The notes under the pieces are model-generated. The model saw only the letters and a list, made by a program, of their open reading frames with translations. It ran no database searches and was not told the origin of the DNA. A program made the translations under genes and the position numbers. Below are positions 16,694 to 26,059 of a stretch of 64,000 nt of DNA, in pieces; within the stretch, counting starts at the first letter, position 1; each line of letters starts with the position of its first letter. Source of the stretch: Dongia_A sp035695765 (GTDB taxonomy: Bacteria; Pseudomonadota; Alphaproteobacteria; Dongiales; Dongiaceae); the NCBI GenBank assembly GCA_035695765.1, contig DASRRI010000110.1:1-64000 (forward strand), given 5' to 3'.

Positions 16694-16728
16694 TGCTGAA
16701 AATTTAGCATATATGGGCATCTTTGCAA
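16694..16728. promoter_or_regulatory. Lrp promoter and AT-rich palindrome in the lrp-eamA gap
   Basis: TGCTGAAAATTTAGCA (16694-16709) is a palindrome with a single mismatched pair, close in form to Lrp/AsnC operators. It overlaps a minus-strand promoter: -35 TTGCAA (16728-16723), 16-base spacer, -10 TAATTT-like TAAATT (16706-16701). Binding there would repress the regulator gene and could also affect the divergent exporter gene. Confidence 0.5.
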
Positions 16729-16776
16729 TGATTTTCACTCAATATCCGCCATATCTTCTCCAGCAGGAGCGAAACA

Positions 16777-17727
16777 TTGGCAGGAACGTGCGCAGTGCGG
16801 GCGAATGCGAGCATATCAGCGAGGCCGGCCATCGGAGCCTTGGCCGCCCTGGCCTCCGTGCTGATCTGGAGCGGCTGGATCGTGTTCACCCGGCATGGCG
16901 TGACTACCGACATGCCGCCAGTCACCCTGGGCCTGCTGCGTTATTCGATCCCAGCCCTGATCATGCTGCCGCTCCTGCTGCGCAGCATCGCCGCCTACCG
17001 GCGTGCGGGGTGGCTGAAGTGCGCGATCATGGTCTGCGGGTCCGGTGCGCCGTTTTTCCTCATCTGCTCGAAGGCCATGACCATGGCGCCAGCCGCCCAC
17101 GTGGGGGTGATGCTGCCGGGCGTGATGCCGATGTTTGTCGCCCTGTTCGCGTTCACCTTGTTTGGCGAGCGCTTCTCCGGCCCGCGGCTGCTAGGCTACG
17201 GATTGGTGCTGGCAGGTGTCGTCGCTTTGGGCGGTGCCAGCCTGATCGAAGCTGGCGCGGCCGATTGGCGTGGGCATGCTTTGCTGTTGCTCTCAGCGGC
17301 TTCCTGGGCCTGTTTCACCTTGGCTTTCAAGGGCTCCGGCCTTGCCGGCTGGCAGGCGGCCGCGCTCATCAACGCCGTCTCGGTCGTCATCATGGCCACC
17401 ATCGATGCGGTGCACGGCGGCCCGCGCCTCTGGTCCATCCCCTGGCAGACCCTGGCGCTCCAGGGTTTCGCCCAGGGCATCCTGTCGGGCCTGCTTGCCC
17501 TGGCTTCCTACAGCTATGCGGTGGCGGTACTGGGCGCCGCGAGGGCATCGGCCTTCGTCTCCCTGACCCCTGCCCTCACAGCGCTCATCGCGGCCGTGAC
17601 TCTGGGCGAATGGCCCGATGGCATCGCGGTCGCTGCGGTTCTGCTGGTCGGTGCGGGAGTGGCGCTGGCGAGTGGCGTTGCATCCGCAATTTCCTTCAAA
17701 CGCAGAATCTTACCCCAAAAGACTTAA
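16777..17727 (+). CDS. EamA/DMT superfamily exporter
   Basis: A 316-residue inner-membrane protein with about ten transmembrane segments in two EamA repeats (about 18-150 and 160-305). It belongs to the drug/metabolite transporter superfamily, whose members export amino acids and metabolites. The start is TTG at 16777, seven to nine bases after AGGAG. The neighbouring divergent Lrp-family regulator suggests amino-acid export, which is an inference. Confidence 0.88.
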   Translation: MAGTCAVRANASISARPAIGALAALASVLIWSGWIVFTRHGVTTDMPPVTLGLLRYSIPALIMLPLLLRSIAAYRRAGWLKCAIMVCGSGAPFFLICSKAMTMAPAAHVGVMLPGVMPMFVALFAFTLFGERFSGPRLLGYGLVLAGVVALGGASLIEAGAADWRGHALLLLSAASWACFTLAFKGSGLAGWQAAALINAVSVVIMATIDAVHGGPRLWSIPWQTLALQGFAQGILSGLLALASYSYAVAVLGAARASAFVSLTPALTALIAAVTLGEWPDGIAVAAVLLVGAGVALASGVASAISFKRRILPQKT

Positions 17728-17805
17728 GCTCGGGATGAGGCCGCCTCGAGCGGATGGCTGCCTTGCGCCGGCCACGCTTGCGCCGGGGCGGGTTTCGCGA
17801 TACGA

Positions 17806-17825
17806 CCGCCCGCAAATTCGGGCGG
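17806..17825. other. GC hairpin upstream of rimO
   Basis: CCGCCCG (17806-17812) pairs with CGGGCGG (17819-17825) around a 6-base loop, 31 bases before the rimO start. No U-tract follows, so it is not a convincing terminator. It could be a leader hairpin or chance in GC-rich DNA. Confidence 0.25.
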
Positions 17826-17856
17826 CAGCGGGCCGCCTTGCTGCTTTCAGGTCCTG

Positions 17857-19188
17857 ATGAAACAGAGTGCGTCCAAGGCCGCCCCCAAGGTCGGCATCGT
17901 CAGCCTCGGCTGTCCGAAGGCTTTGGTGGATTCCGAGCGGATCCTGACCAAGCTGCGGTCGGAGGGCTATGTCGTCTCGGATTCCTACGACGGCGCCGAC
18001 GTGGTGATCGTGAACACCTGCGGCTTCCTCAACAGCGCCAAGCAGGAATCGCTCGACGCGATCGGCGAGGCCCTGAAGGAGAACGGCAAGGTCATCGTGA
18101 CGGGCTGCATGGGCGGCAATGAGCAGGCGATCCGCTCGGTGCATCCGGGCGTGCTGTCGGTGACAGGACCGCAGCAATACGAATCCGTTGTCAGCGCGGT
18201 GCACAAGGCGGTGCCGCCGAAGCACGATCCGTTCGTCGACCTGGTGCCGCCGCAGGGCCTGCGCCTGACGCCGCGGCACTACGCCTATCTCAAAATTTCA
18301 GAGGGCTGCAACAACCGCTGCACCTTCTGCATCATTCCCAGCCTGCGCGGCGACCTGGTCAGCCGGCCGGCGCGCGAGGTGCTGGTCGAGGCGGAGAACC
18401 TAGCGAAAGCCGGCGTCAAGGAACTGCTGGTGATCTCGCAGGACACCAGCGCCTATGGCGTCGATCTGAAGTATGCCGAGAGCAAATGGCGCGGCGAGAT
18501 GGTCAAGGCACGCATGACGGAGCTGTGCGAAGCGCTGGCGCAGCTCGGCATCTGGGTGCGGCTGCACTACGTCTATCCCTATCCGCATGTTGACGAGGTC
18601 CTGCCGCTGATGGCGGAGGGCAAGATCCTCCCCTATCTCGACATCCCGTTTCAGCATGCCAGCCCGCGCGTCCTCAAGGCGATGCGCCGACCGGCCAACC
18701 AGGAGAAGGTGCTGGGCCGGATCGCCAAGTGGCGCGAGATCTGCCCCGACCTCACCATCCGCTCCACCTTCATCGTCGGCTTCCCCGGCGAGACTGAGGC
18801 CGAGTTCGACGAGATGCTGGACTGGCTGCACGAGGCGGAGCTGGACCGGGTCGGCTGCTTCAAATACGAGCCGGTCGATGGCGCCAAGGCGAACGGGATC
18901 GCCGAGCACGTGGATGAGGACGAGAAGCAGGACCGCTTCGACCGCTTCATGGAAGCGCAGCGCCAGATCAGCGAGCGCCGCATGGCGAAGAAGGTCGGGC
19001 GCACCGTCCCGGTCCTGATCGACGAGGTTGACGAGGATGGCGCCACGGGCCGCTCTCCCGCCGACGCGCCGGAAATCGACGGCAACGTCTATCTCGACGG
19101 CGAGGCCAAGCTGAAGGCCGGTGACCTGGTCCAGGCGAAGATCATCCAGGCTGACGAATACGACCTCTGGGGTACGATCGTCCGCTGA
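17857..19188 (+). CDS. rimO: Ribosomal protein S12 methylthiotransferase
   Basis: A 443-residue radical-SAM enzyme that adds a methylthio group to an aspartate of ribosomal protein S12. It has the N-terminal UPF0004 domain with cysteines for one cluster (LGCPKALVDSE, NTCGF, GCMGG), the radical-SAM motif CNNRCTFC, and a C-terminal TRAM domain (about 375-443). Length and order fit RimO rather than MiaB. It stands alone between the EamA gene and convergent pabC. Confidence 0.95.
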   Translation: MKQSASKAAPKVGIVSLGCPKALVDSERILTKLRSEGYVVSDSYDGADVVIVNTCGFLNSAKQESLDAIGEALKENGKVIVTGCMGGNEQAIRSVHPGVLSVTGPQQYESVVSAVHKAVPPKHDPFVDLVPPQGLRLTPRHYAYLKISEGCNNRCTFCIIPSLRGDLVSRPAREVLVEAENLAKAGVKELLVISQDTSAYGVDLKYAESKWRGEMVKARMTELCEALAQLGIWVRLHYVYPYPHVDEVLPLMAEGKILPYLDIPFQHASPRVLKAMRRPANQEKVLGRIAKWREICPDLTIRSTFIVGFPGETEAEFDEMLDWLHEAELDRVGCFKYEPVDGAKANGIAEHVDEDEKQDRFDRFMEAQRQISERRMAKKVGRTVPVLIDEVDEDGATGRSPADAPEIDGNVYLDGEAKLKAGDLVQAKIIQADEYDLWGTIVR

Positions 19189-19206
19189 CGGAGCGCTCTG
19201 TCAGCG
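19183..19206. terminator. Inverted repeat between convergent rimO and pabC
   Basis: CGCTGAC (19183-19189) and GTCAGCG (19200-19206) are perfect 7-bp arms that span both stop codons. The loop is 10 bases and there is no U-tract on either strand, so a bidirectional terminator role is only possible. Confidence 0.35.
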
Positions 19207-20037
19207 AGGGGTGAGGTTGGAATAAGCCTTGGCGATCCGTTTCGTTATCGGCCCAATCGCGAAATGACCCTCATCGAAACGCCGGACCGGCATAACCTCC
19301 AATAGCGAGTTGGTGACGAAGATCTCCGCGGCGGTTTGTAGTTCCGCGCGGGTCATGGCGCCTTCCCGCACCTCGATACCTTCGCCCTTGCAAAGCGCGA
19401 GAACTGCGTGGCGCGTAATGCCAGGCAGCGCCCCCTCCTCGATCGCCGGCGTGGTCAGCGCACCATCCATCATCGCAAACACGTTGCTGCGCCCGCCGCA
19501 AGCGACGGCGTCCCGATTGTTCAGCATGATCGCTTCATCCGCCCCGGCAGCGGCCGCGTCAGATTGGGCGATGACGTTGTCGAGGTAACCGAGGGTCTTG
19601 AGCCGGGTTGTGATGGATTTCTCATTGCGCCTCGCCCGCTTCGCCGTGACGGCCACGAAGCCGTCCACATTCGATGGCGCATGATAGGCAGCCGCCGAGA
19701 TGATGAGGGTCGGCAGCGGATCGTCCGGCGGCAACAGGCCGCGTTGCCCAGGGCCGCGCGTCAATGTGATGCGCAAGGCGGCATCACTTGCCGATAGCTG
19801 GTTGGCAGCGAGCGTCTCGCGGACGGCTTCTGCGATGCTCGGCGGATCAAGCGGCAATGGAATGCCGAGCTCCATGGCGCCGTCCGCCAGGCGCTGCAGA
19901 TGATCCTCCAGCTTGAAGACGTGTCCGCGATAGGCGCGCAGCGTCTCGAACAGGCCATCCGCCAGCAGCAATCCGCGATCCGCAGGGTCGATATGGGCCT
20001 GCTCACGCGTGACCAGCCGGCCATTGAGCCAGATCAT
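19201..20037 (-). CDS. pabC: Aminodeoxychorismate lyase / class IV aminotransferase
   Basis: A 278-residue PLP enzyme of fold type IV. The catalytic lysine lies in TRLKTLGYLDN (near residue 145), and E-rich EVMPVRRFD near the C-terminus is the second substrate-side block. D-amino-acid and branched-chain aminotransferases share this fold. The ATGA overlap with pabB makes aminodeoxychorismate lyase, which releases p-aminobenzoate and pyruvate for folate synthesis, the best call. Confidence 0.85.
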   Translation of the reverse strand: MIWLNGRLVTREQAHIDPADRGLLLADGLFETLRAYRGHVFKLEDHLQRLADGAMELGIPLPLDPPSIAEAVRETLAANQLSASDAALRITLTRGPGQRGLLPPDDPLPTLIISAAAYHAPSNVDGFVAVTAKRARRNEKSITTRLKTLGYLDNVIAQSDAAAAGADEAIMLNNRDAVACGGRSNVFAMMDGALTTPAIEEGALPGITRHAVLALCKGEGIEVREGAMTRAELQTAAEIFVTNSLLEVMPVRRFDEGHFAIGPITKRIAKAYSNLTPR

Positions 20038-21464
20038 GCCGCCGATCCATGCGCTGACTGGATACCGCCCTGCGCCAGCACTTCAATGAGGGCTTTCGCC
20101 TTGTCGAGGCTTTCTTCGTATTCAGCCTGCGGGTCGGAATCGGCGACGATGCCGCCGCCGACCTGGAAGGTCAGGTCCTGCCCTTGGATGCAATAGGTGC
20201 GAATGACGATGTTGCTGTCCATCGCGCCATCGGCGCTCAGATAGCCGATCGCCCCGCAATAAGGCCCGCGCGAGGTCGGCTCCAGTTCCGCGATGATTTC
20301 CATGGCGCGGATCTTCGGCGCGCCGGTGACCGAGCCGCCGGGGAAACAGGCGCGCAACAGGTCGACCGCGCTTCGCCCCTCTGCCAGCTCGCCCGCGACC
20401 ACCGAGACGAGATGATGCACCGTGGCGTAGCTCTCCAGCCCGAACAAAGTCGGCGCGCTCACCGAGCCGATCTTGCAGACGCGGCTGATATCGTTGCGCA
20501 AAAGGTCGACAATCATGAGGTTTTCCGCGCGATCCTTGGCACTCGCCAGCAGCTCTGCAGCGAGCGCCTTATCCTCGGCGGGGCCGCGGCCGCGTGGGCG
20601 CGTGCCTTTGATCGGCCGGGTCTCCACCTTGCCGTCCGCGACTTTCAGGAACCGCTCCGGCGAAGAGGAGAGGATGCCAGTGGGGCCGAAATCGAGATAA
20701 GCGCCGAAGGTCGCCGGATTGCGCGTGCGCAAGGCCTGATAGAGCGACAGCCGGTCAAAATCCGATGACAGCTTGGCGCGGAAGCGCTGGGTGATGTTGG
20801 CCTGGTAGATATCGCCCGCCTCGATGTAGTCGATCGTCCGCCGCACGGCGTTCTTGAACTCGGTCTGCGAAAGGTCCGGCGTGGCGGAGATCGTCCACGA
20901 AGCGGCCGGCGACGTCCGCGGCGCACGAAGCAGCCGCTCACGCGCCCACGCGATGCGCGCCTCCGCCCGCTCGCGCCGCGAAGCTGGCGAGGTTTCCGGA
21001 TATCCGCTCGCCAGCAGCCATGCTCGGTTCTCAACATGATCGACGGCCAGCACGAGGTCGTAGAGCCCGAGAATAAGATCGGGCCAGCCGATATCGGCGC
21101 GGGCATGAGCCGGAACCTGCTCCACATGATGGCGCAAGCCATAGCCCAAATAGCCGGCAAGACCGGTCTGGAACGGCGGCAGGCCGGTGCGCGGCTCGAC
21201 CCGGTATTGCTCGGACAAGGCGGCGATCGCGTCGAACGGGTTCCTGCCCAACTCCGCCTTGTTGAGGCGCACGCCGGTCCGATCGGCTTCGAGCCGCGCA
21301 AACGGATCGATCCCGAGGAAGGAAAAGCGGCCGAGGCGCTGGTCCTTCAGCGCGCTGTCGAACAGGGCAGAACCTGGCCGGTCCGCGAAGGCGCGGCACC
21401 AGGCCACCGGATCGGCGGGCAATTCATCGAGCGATAGTTCCTGGGTCAGGAGGTCGGTCTCCAT
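20034..21464 (-). CDS. pabB: Aminodeoxychorismate synthase component I
   Basis: A 476-residue chorismate-binding enzyme. The catalytic PIKGTRPRG, with its lysine, separates PabB from anthranilate synthase TrpE. Other family blocks are RNDISRVCKIGSV and GGSVTGAPKIRAMEIIAELEP. It transfers ammonia to chorismate; the glutamine amidotransferase partner PabA is not in this window. It overlaps pabC by 4 bases. The 200 bases upstream, before the hybrid kinase gene, show no gene or clear signal. Confidence 0.93.
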   Translation of the reverse strand: METDLLTQELSLDELPADPVAWCRAFADRPGSALFDSALKDQRLGRFSFLGIDPFARLEADRTGVRLNKAELGRNPFDAIAALSEQYRVEPRTGLPPFQTGLAGYLGYGLRHHVEQVPAHARADIGWPDLILGLYDLVLAVDHVENRAWLLASGYPETSPASRRERAEARIAWARERLLRAPRTSPAASWTISATPDLSQTEFKNAVRRTIDYIEAGDIYQANITQRFRAKLSSDFDRLSLYQALRTRNPATFGAYLDFGPTGILSSSPERFLKVADGKVETRPIKGTRPRGRGPAEDKALAAELLASAKDRAENLMIVDLLRNDISRVCKIGSVSAPTLFGLESYATVHHLVSVVAGELAEGRSAVDLLRACFPGGSVTGAPKIRAMEIIAELEPTSRGPYCGAIGYLSADGAMDSNIVIRTYCIQGQDLTFQVGGGIVADSDPQAEYEESLDKAKALIEVLAQGGIQSAHGSAA

Positions 21465-21665
21465 GTGGCGAAGCTAGCATGCGGCCCTGGGCTCGTCATT
21501 CCGGGAGCGTCCTGGTGCGCGGCACCGGCGTCGTCGGCAGGCCAGAATACTATCTCTTCTCAAGAGGTAAGACCCGCCCCCGCCCTGCTCCGGCCTACCG
21601 CTCCGGCGCGCATTTGCTGTTGCCAGCCGGGATGTGGGACTGAATGATGAGCCGATTGGCCGATT

Positions 21666-24581
21666 GTGGCCGGCAAAGGGCGCAAAAGCGTGGCGACGCA
21701 GACAGAAATCGGCAGAAGCAGCTGGCGTGTTCCGGTGAGCGCAAGCCTGTTAGGTGAAGGCGCCCTGATCGCCGCCGGCTACGTGCTGTGCTTCGCGGTC
21801 GGCGTGGCGTTCATCCTCGACACCGGCGTTTCGGTCGTCTGGCCACCGAGCGGTTTTACGCTTGCTGTCCTGCTGCGCTATGGAACGCGGGGCATCATTC
21901 CGATCTGGATCGGAGCTGCCGCCGTCAATCTGTTCTGGGTCGGAACAACGCCGATCACTGCCCTGCTGCTGCCTGCCCTGACGGTGGCGGAGCCGCTTAT
22001 CGGAATTGTGCTGTTGCGGCTGGCCAGCTTCGACAGCTCACTGCGGCGATTGCGCGATATTGCGGCGCTCGTCGTGGTCGGCGCGCCGATCAGCACGCTG
22101 CTCGACGCCTTCGCCGGCACCTACGTCCTGAGCGCCCTGGGCGTCACGAACTGGGCCGATTACTGGCACAACGTCCTGGTCTTCTGGGGCGGCGATGCGG
22201 GCGGCGTCCTGACGGTCGCGCCTGCGATTCTCATTCTGACGAATCGCGGCGAGCAAGCCATCGCGACCGGGAACTGGATCGAAGCAGGTTTGCTCACGCT
22301 GCTCGCCTTCGGTGCTTTGCAGCTGCCGGTGATCTGGCCGGATACGACCCACTGGGGCGCTGCCGCTTTCATCGTGTTCCCGATCGTGGCGTGGATCGCG
22401 TTGCGTGCGCCGCGGCGCGTCTCCATCGCGGTCGTGCTGTGCATTTCCGCAGTGGCGCTCGCGACCGCCAAACTGGGCGGCGTGGGCTTCGTCGGAGCCA
22501 ATAGTTCGCTTTCGGAACTGGTCAGCCTGCATAGCTTCATTGCCTGCCTGACGCTGACCTGCCTGCTGCTGGCGGCGCTCAATCTCGACAAGGCGCAGAT
22601 CGAGGCGCGGTTGCGCGAGCGGGAGCAGTTCCTCAGCCTTGCCATCCTGGGCAGCAATGACGGCATCTGGGACTGGCGGCCGAACGAACACCGCTTGTGG
22701 CTTTCGCCGCGCTGGAAGGAGCAGCTGGGCTATGCCGAGAACGAGCTGCCGGATTCACTCTCAACCTGGTCGGCGCTGGTCCATCGCGAGGACCGCGACC
22801 GGGTGGCCCAGCGCTTCAGCGACTTCCTCGAAGACCGGACAGGCACCTTCGAGATGGTGCAGCGGTTCCGCCACAAGCTGGGGCACGATGTCCATATCCT
22901 GACGCGCGGCATCAAGATGAAGGATGAGGAAGGCCGCGTGACGCGCGTGGTCGGCGTCCATACCGACGTGACCGAATTGCTGAACGCGCAGGAGGAGCTG
23001 CGGCATCAGGCCGCTTCGCTGGCCGCCCTTGCGCGCGACCTGGAGGAACAGCGGCGCACGGCCGACGCCGCCAACACCGCCAAGTCGCAATTCCTGGCGA
23101 CCATGAGCCATGAAATCCGCACGCCGATGAACGGCATCATCGGCATGCTGTCGCTCATGCTGGATTCCAGGCTCGATGCCGGCCAGAAACGGTGGGCCCA
23201 GACTGCACTGGATTCAGCGGAAACGCTGCTCACCATCATCAATGACATCCTGGACCTGTCGAAGCTAGACGCCGGCAAGACCGAGACCGACCTGCTGGAT
23301 TTCGACGTGGGCGGGCTGATCGAAGGCGTGACCGCGCTGCTCAAGGTGCGCGCCAATGCCAAGGGCATCGCGCTGCGCACCGACATCGCGCCGAACATGC
23401 CGAGGTGGCTCAAATCCGATCCCACGCGCCTGCGCCAGATCCTGTTCAACCTGGTCGGCAATGCCGTCAAGTTCACCCAGCGCGGCGACGTCGTGGTGCG
23501 CGCGTCCGCCACCGCGATGCGGGCGGATGGCTGCGAGCTCAGGATCGACGTCAGCGATACTGGCATTGGCATCAACCGCGACCAGATGGCGAGCCTGTTC
23601 GAACCGTTCCGGCAGGGCGATAGCGGCATGGCGCGGCGGTTCGGCGGCACCGGCCTTGGCCTTGCTATCGTCAAACGGTTGGTCAAGCTGCTGGGCGGCA
23701 GCGTCACGGTCCAGAGCACGATCAATGCCGGCAGCACCTTCACCGTCATCCTGCCGTGCACGATCGTCGCGTCGCCGCTTGACCGGCCATTGCCGCGGCC
23801 GCGCGATCCGGCATCGGGTAGGCACCGCCAGGCATCGATTCTGATCGCCGAGGACAACGACATCAATCGCGAGCTCGTCATCCAGATGCTGGCCCGCCTA
23901 GGCCATGAATCGACGACAGTCAGCAACGGCCGCGACGCGCTGGCGGCCGCGCAGAAGGGCGTGTTCGACCTGATCCTGATGGACATCCAGATGCCGGAAA
24001 TGGACGGCCTCAGCGCGGCTGCCGCCATCCGGGCCCTGCCCGGCATGCATGGCGGGACGCCTATCATCGCCGTCACGGCGAACGCAATGGTCGGGGACCG
24101 GGAGCGATATCTAGCCGCCGGGTTCGACGACTACCTCGCCAAGCCGCTGCATCTTGACCAGCTGCAGGAGGTCGTCGCGCGCTGGACCGACGGGCCATCC
24201 TGGCAGACGAATGATCGCCCGGCGCACGCGATCCCGCTCGATCGCCACCGCGTGGCCGAGCTCAAGGCGAAAATGCCGGAGGCAAACTTCGCGGCCCTTG
24301 CCAGGCGCCTGCCGAAGGAGATCGAGGCGCAGGTCGACCGGGCCGAACATGCGATCCGCGGGAACGACATCGACGGCATGCGGGCCGCCTTTCGCGCCGT
24401 GCACGACGCCGCGGCTGGCTTCGGCTTGCGCGAGCTGGCCGCTTTGTCCGCAGAGCTTGCGGACAATACGTCCGGCCTCGACCGCGCCGTCGAGCATGGC
24501 GCCGTCATCCAGGCCGCCATCGCGCGGGCGAAGTCAGCGATCGATGCATTCCTGGCGGCTTCGCGAGACGCGAAAAAATGA
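21666..24581 (+). CDS. MASE1 hybrid sensor histidine kinase with receiver and HPt
   Basis: A 971-residue membrane sensor. Residues about 28-305 form an eight-helix MASE1-type module; about 320-440 a PAS/PAC domain (PAS_3 type); HisKA follows with H482 in SHEIRTPMNG; the ATPase domain has FNLVGNAVKF (N box), SDTGIGI and GGTGLGLAI. A receiver domain (about 724-835) has phospho-acceptor D773, and a C-terminal HPt-like domain has H913 in AVHDAAAGFG. It carries all steps of a phosphorelay. The start is GTG 21666 with a weak ribosome site. It is coupled (ATGA) to the next gene. Confidence 0.9.
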   Translation: MAGKGRKSVATQTEIGRSSWRVPVSASLLGEGALIAAGYVLCFAVGVAFILDTGVSVVWPPSGFTLAVLLRYGTRGIIPIWIGAAAVNLFWVGTTPITALLLPALTVAEPLIGIVLLRLASFDSSLRRLRDIAALVVVGAPISTLLDAFAGTYVLSALGVTNWADYWHNVLVFWGGDAGGVLTVAPAILILTNRGEQAIATGNWIEAGLLTLLAFGALQLPVIWPDTTHWGAAAFIVFPIVAWIALRAPRRVSIAVVLCISAVALATAKLGGVGFVGANSSLSELVSLHSFIACLTLTCLLLAALNLDKAQIEARLREREQFLSLAILGSNDGIWDWRPNEHRLWLSPRWKEQLGYAENELPDSLSTWSALVHREDRDRVAQRFSDFLEDRTGTFEMVQRFRHKLGHDVHILTRGIKMKDEEGRVTRVVGVHTDVTELLNAQEELRHQAASLAALARDLEEQRRTADAANTAKSQFLATMSHEIRTPMNGIIGMLSLMLDSRLDAGQKRWAQTALDSAETLLTIINDILDLSKLDAGKTETDLLDFDVGGLIEGVTALLKVRANAKGIALRTDIAPNMPRWLKSDPTRLRQILFNLVGNAVKFTQRGDVVVRASATAMRADGCELRIDVSDTGIGINRDQMASLFEPFRQGDSGMARRFGGTGLGLAIVKRLVKLLGGSVTVQSTINAGSTFTVILPCTIVASPLDRPLPRPRDPASGRHRQASILIAEDNDINRELVIQMLARLGHESTTVSNGRDALAAAQKGVFDLILMDIQMPEMDGLSAAAAIRALPGMHGGTPIIAVTANAMVGDRERYLAAGFDDYLAKPLHLDQLQEVVARWTDGPSWQTNDRPAHAIPLDRHRVAELKAKMPEANFAALARRLPKEIEAQVDRAEHAIRGNDIDGMRAAFRAVHDAAAGFGLRELAALSAELADNTSGLDRAVEHGAVIQAAIARAKSAIDAFLAASRDAKK

Positions 24582-26059
24582 CCAGCACGGGTACGGCAGG
24601 GCTGGCGATCCGCATCGGAGCCATTGTCGCACTGATTGCGCTTGGGCTTGCGATTGCGCTGATCGGCTGGCAGGAGCGCCTCGCCAGCGAGACGCTTAGC
24701 TCCGGCGCGGATCCTTCGATCCTTGTTGCGATCAGCAGTCATCTCCGCATTGCCATCCTGCTGATGCTAGTCAGCGCGGCCGCATTGGTGCTGGTCGCCA
24801 TCTTGCTGGCGCGCGCTGTGCCCACGGCAGGCGAGCGGGCCGCGAGTGCCGAGCAAGCCGCTGATGACCACCCGATCGATGACGGCGCAGCAGATCTGAC
24901 GCCTACCTCCGGCTTGCCGGTGCCGCTGGCACGGATCGGGCACCTGATGTCAGTGGGCAGCCTGATCCGCGGCTTCTGCCATGAACTGAACAACGAGCTG
25001 GGGCCGGTCCAGGGCTATGCCGAACTGCTGTGCGGCGATCCGCGGTTGAGCGAGCTGCATCGCCGCCAGGTCGCGCGCATCCGGGATGCGACCGAGAGTG
25101 CCCTAGCCGACATCCGGAGCTTTGGCGCCGCACTGGGCTGGTCAAGCGATCCCAGCCACATCACGCGCCTCGGCGACATGGCAACGGACGCCGCACGATC
25201 TGCGCAGGCGGCCATCACCACCAGGATCGAGCTGGATGTTCCGACCGGCGCCGATGTGGAAGTGACAGCAACTGAATCGGAAGTCGGCCAGGCAATTCTG
25301 CATCTGTGCGCGGCGGCGGTCCCGCTGCTCGACCGGCAGGATGCCCGTATCCGGATCAAGGTCGATTCCGTGGTCGGCGCCACGTCGGCGGCGGCCGAGG
25401 ATGTTGCAGTGAGCGGCCACCGGCTCGAAATCTGGTCCGACCCGGTCGACCCACAGCGCACCAAGGTGCAGTTTGGCGCGCTGCGTGCGAGTTGGCGCTA
25501 TGGGCGGGTGCGGATCGAGTTCGAAGGGCACGGCTGGACGCGCGAGCTGGTGGGAAAGATGTTCGATCTCGCCCATTCGGACGAGGCTGCTGCGGAGATC
25601 GCAGCGATGGCCCTGCTCGGCACGCTGATGATCGAGACCGGCGGCGCGATCATGGTCGATACCTGCCCCAACAAACAGACGACGGCGATCTTGCTGTGGC
25701 CAACACGCATCGCGCCGGAGGTCGGCGCGCCACTGGAGCTCGACGCGCACGAGGATGAGCTCGATGCCCTGATCATCCATGCTTCCGAAGTGACGGCGGA
25801 GCAGCTCTCCCGCCGCCTCAGCAGCCTGGGACTGCGCGTCGCCTCCACGACCAGCACCGATGCTGCGCTGGAGCTGGTCGCGGAGATGGGCGCAAAATGC
25901 CATGCCATCGTGCTGGCGCAGCCCAGCGATGGTGACTTCGCCGCGAAGCTGCGGTCCGGGACGGCCAAACCACGCGTCTTTCGGTTTGAGGGCGTGCCGG
26001 AGGCGGCGGAGCTGGAACGGCTGGCTGCGGAATTGCGGCGGCCCGAGCCCGTTACGTGA
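24578..26059 (+). CDS. Membrane histidine-kinase-like protein with degenerate ATPase and receiver
   Basis: A 493-residue protein: two transmembrane helices (about 12-30 and 57-78), a HisKA-like block with H135 in CHELNNELGPVQGYAELL, an ATPase-like region (about 200-380) and a receiver-like C-terminus (about 396-490). The ATPase region lacks a recognisable N-box asparagine (SEVGQAILHLCAAAVP) and the DxGxG motif. The receiver lacks the phospho-acceptor Asp (AIVLAQPSD). It looks like a pseudokinase or phosphotransfer adaptor. It overlaps the hybrid kinase by 4 bases and converges on the response regulator with an 8-base overlap. Confidence 0.75.
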   Translation: MTSTGTAGLAIRIGAIVALIALGLAIALIGWQERLASETLSSGADPSILVAISSHLRIAILLMLVSAAALVLVAILLARAVPTAGERAASAEQAADDHPIDDGAADLTPTSGLPVPLARIGHLMSVGSLIRGFCHELNNELGPVQGYAELLCGDPRLSELHRRQVARIRDATESALADIRSFGAALGWSSDPSHITRLGDMATDAARSAQAAITTRIELDVPTGADVEVTATESEVGQAILHLCAAAVPLLDRQDARIRIKVDSVVGATSAAAEDVAVSGHRLEIWSDPVDPQRTKVQFGALRASWRYGRVRIEFEGHGWTRELVGKMFDLAHSDEAAAEIAAMALLGTLMIETGGAIMVDTCPNKQTTAILLWPTRIAPEVGAPLELDAHEDELDALIIHASEVTAEQLSRRLSSLGLRVASTTSTDAALELVAEMGAKCHAIVLAQPSDGDFAAKLRSGTAKPRVFRFEGVPEAAELERLAAELRRPEPVT

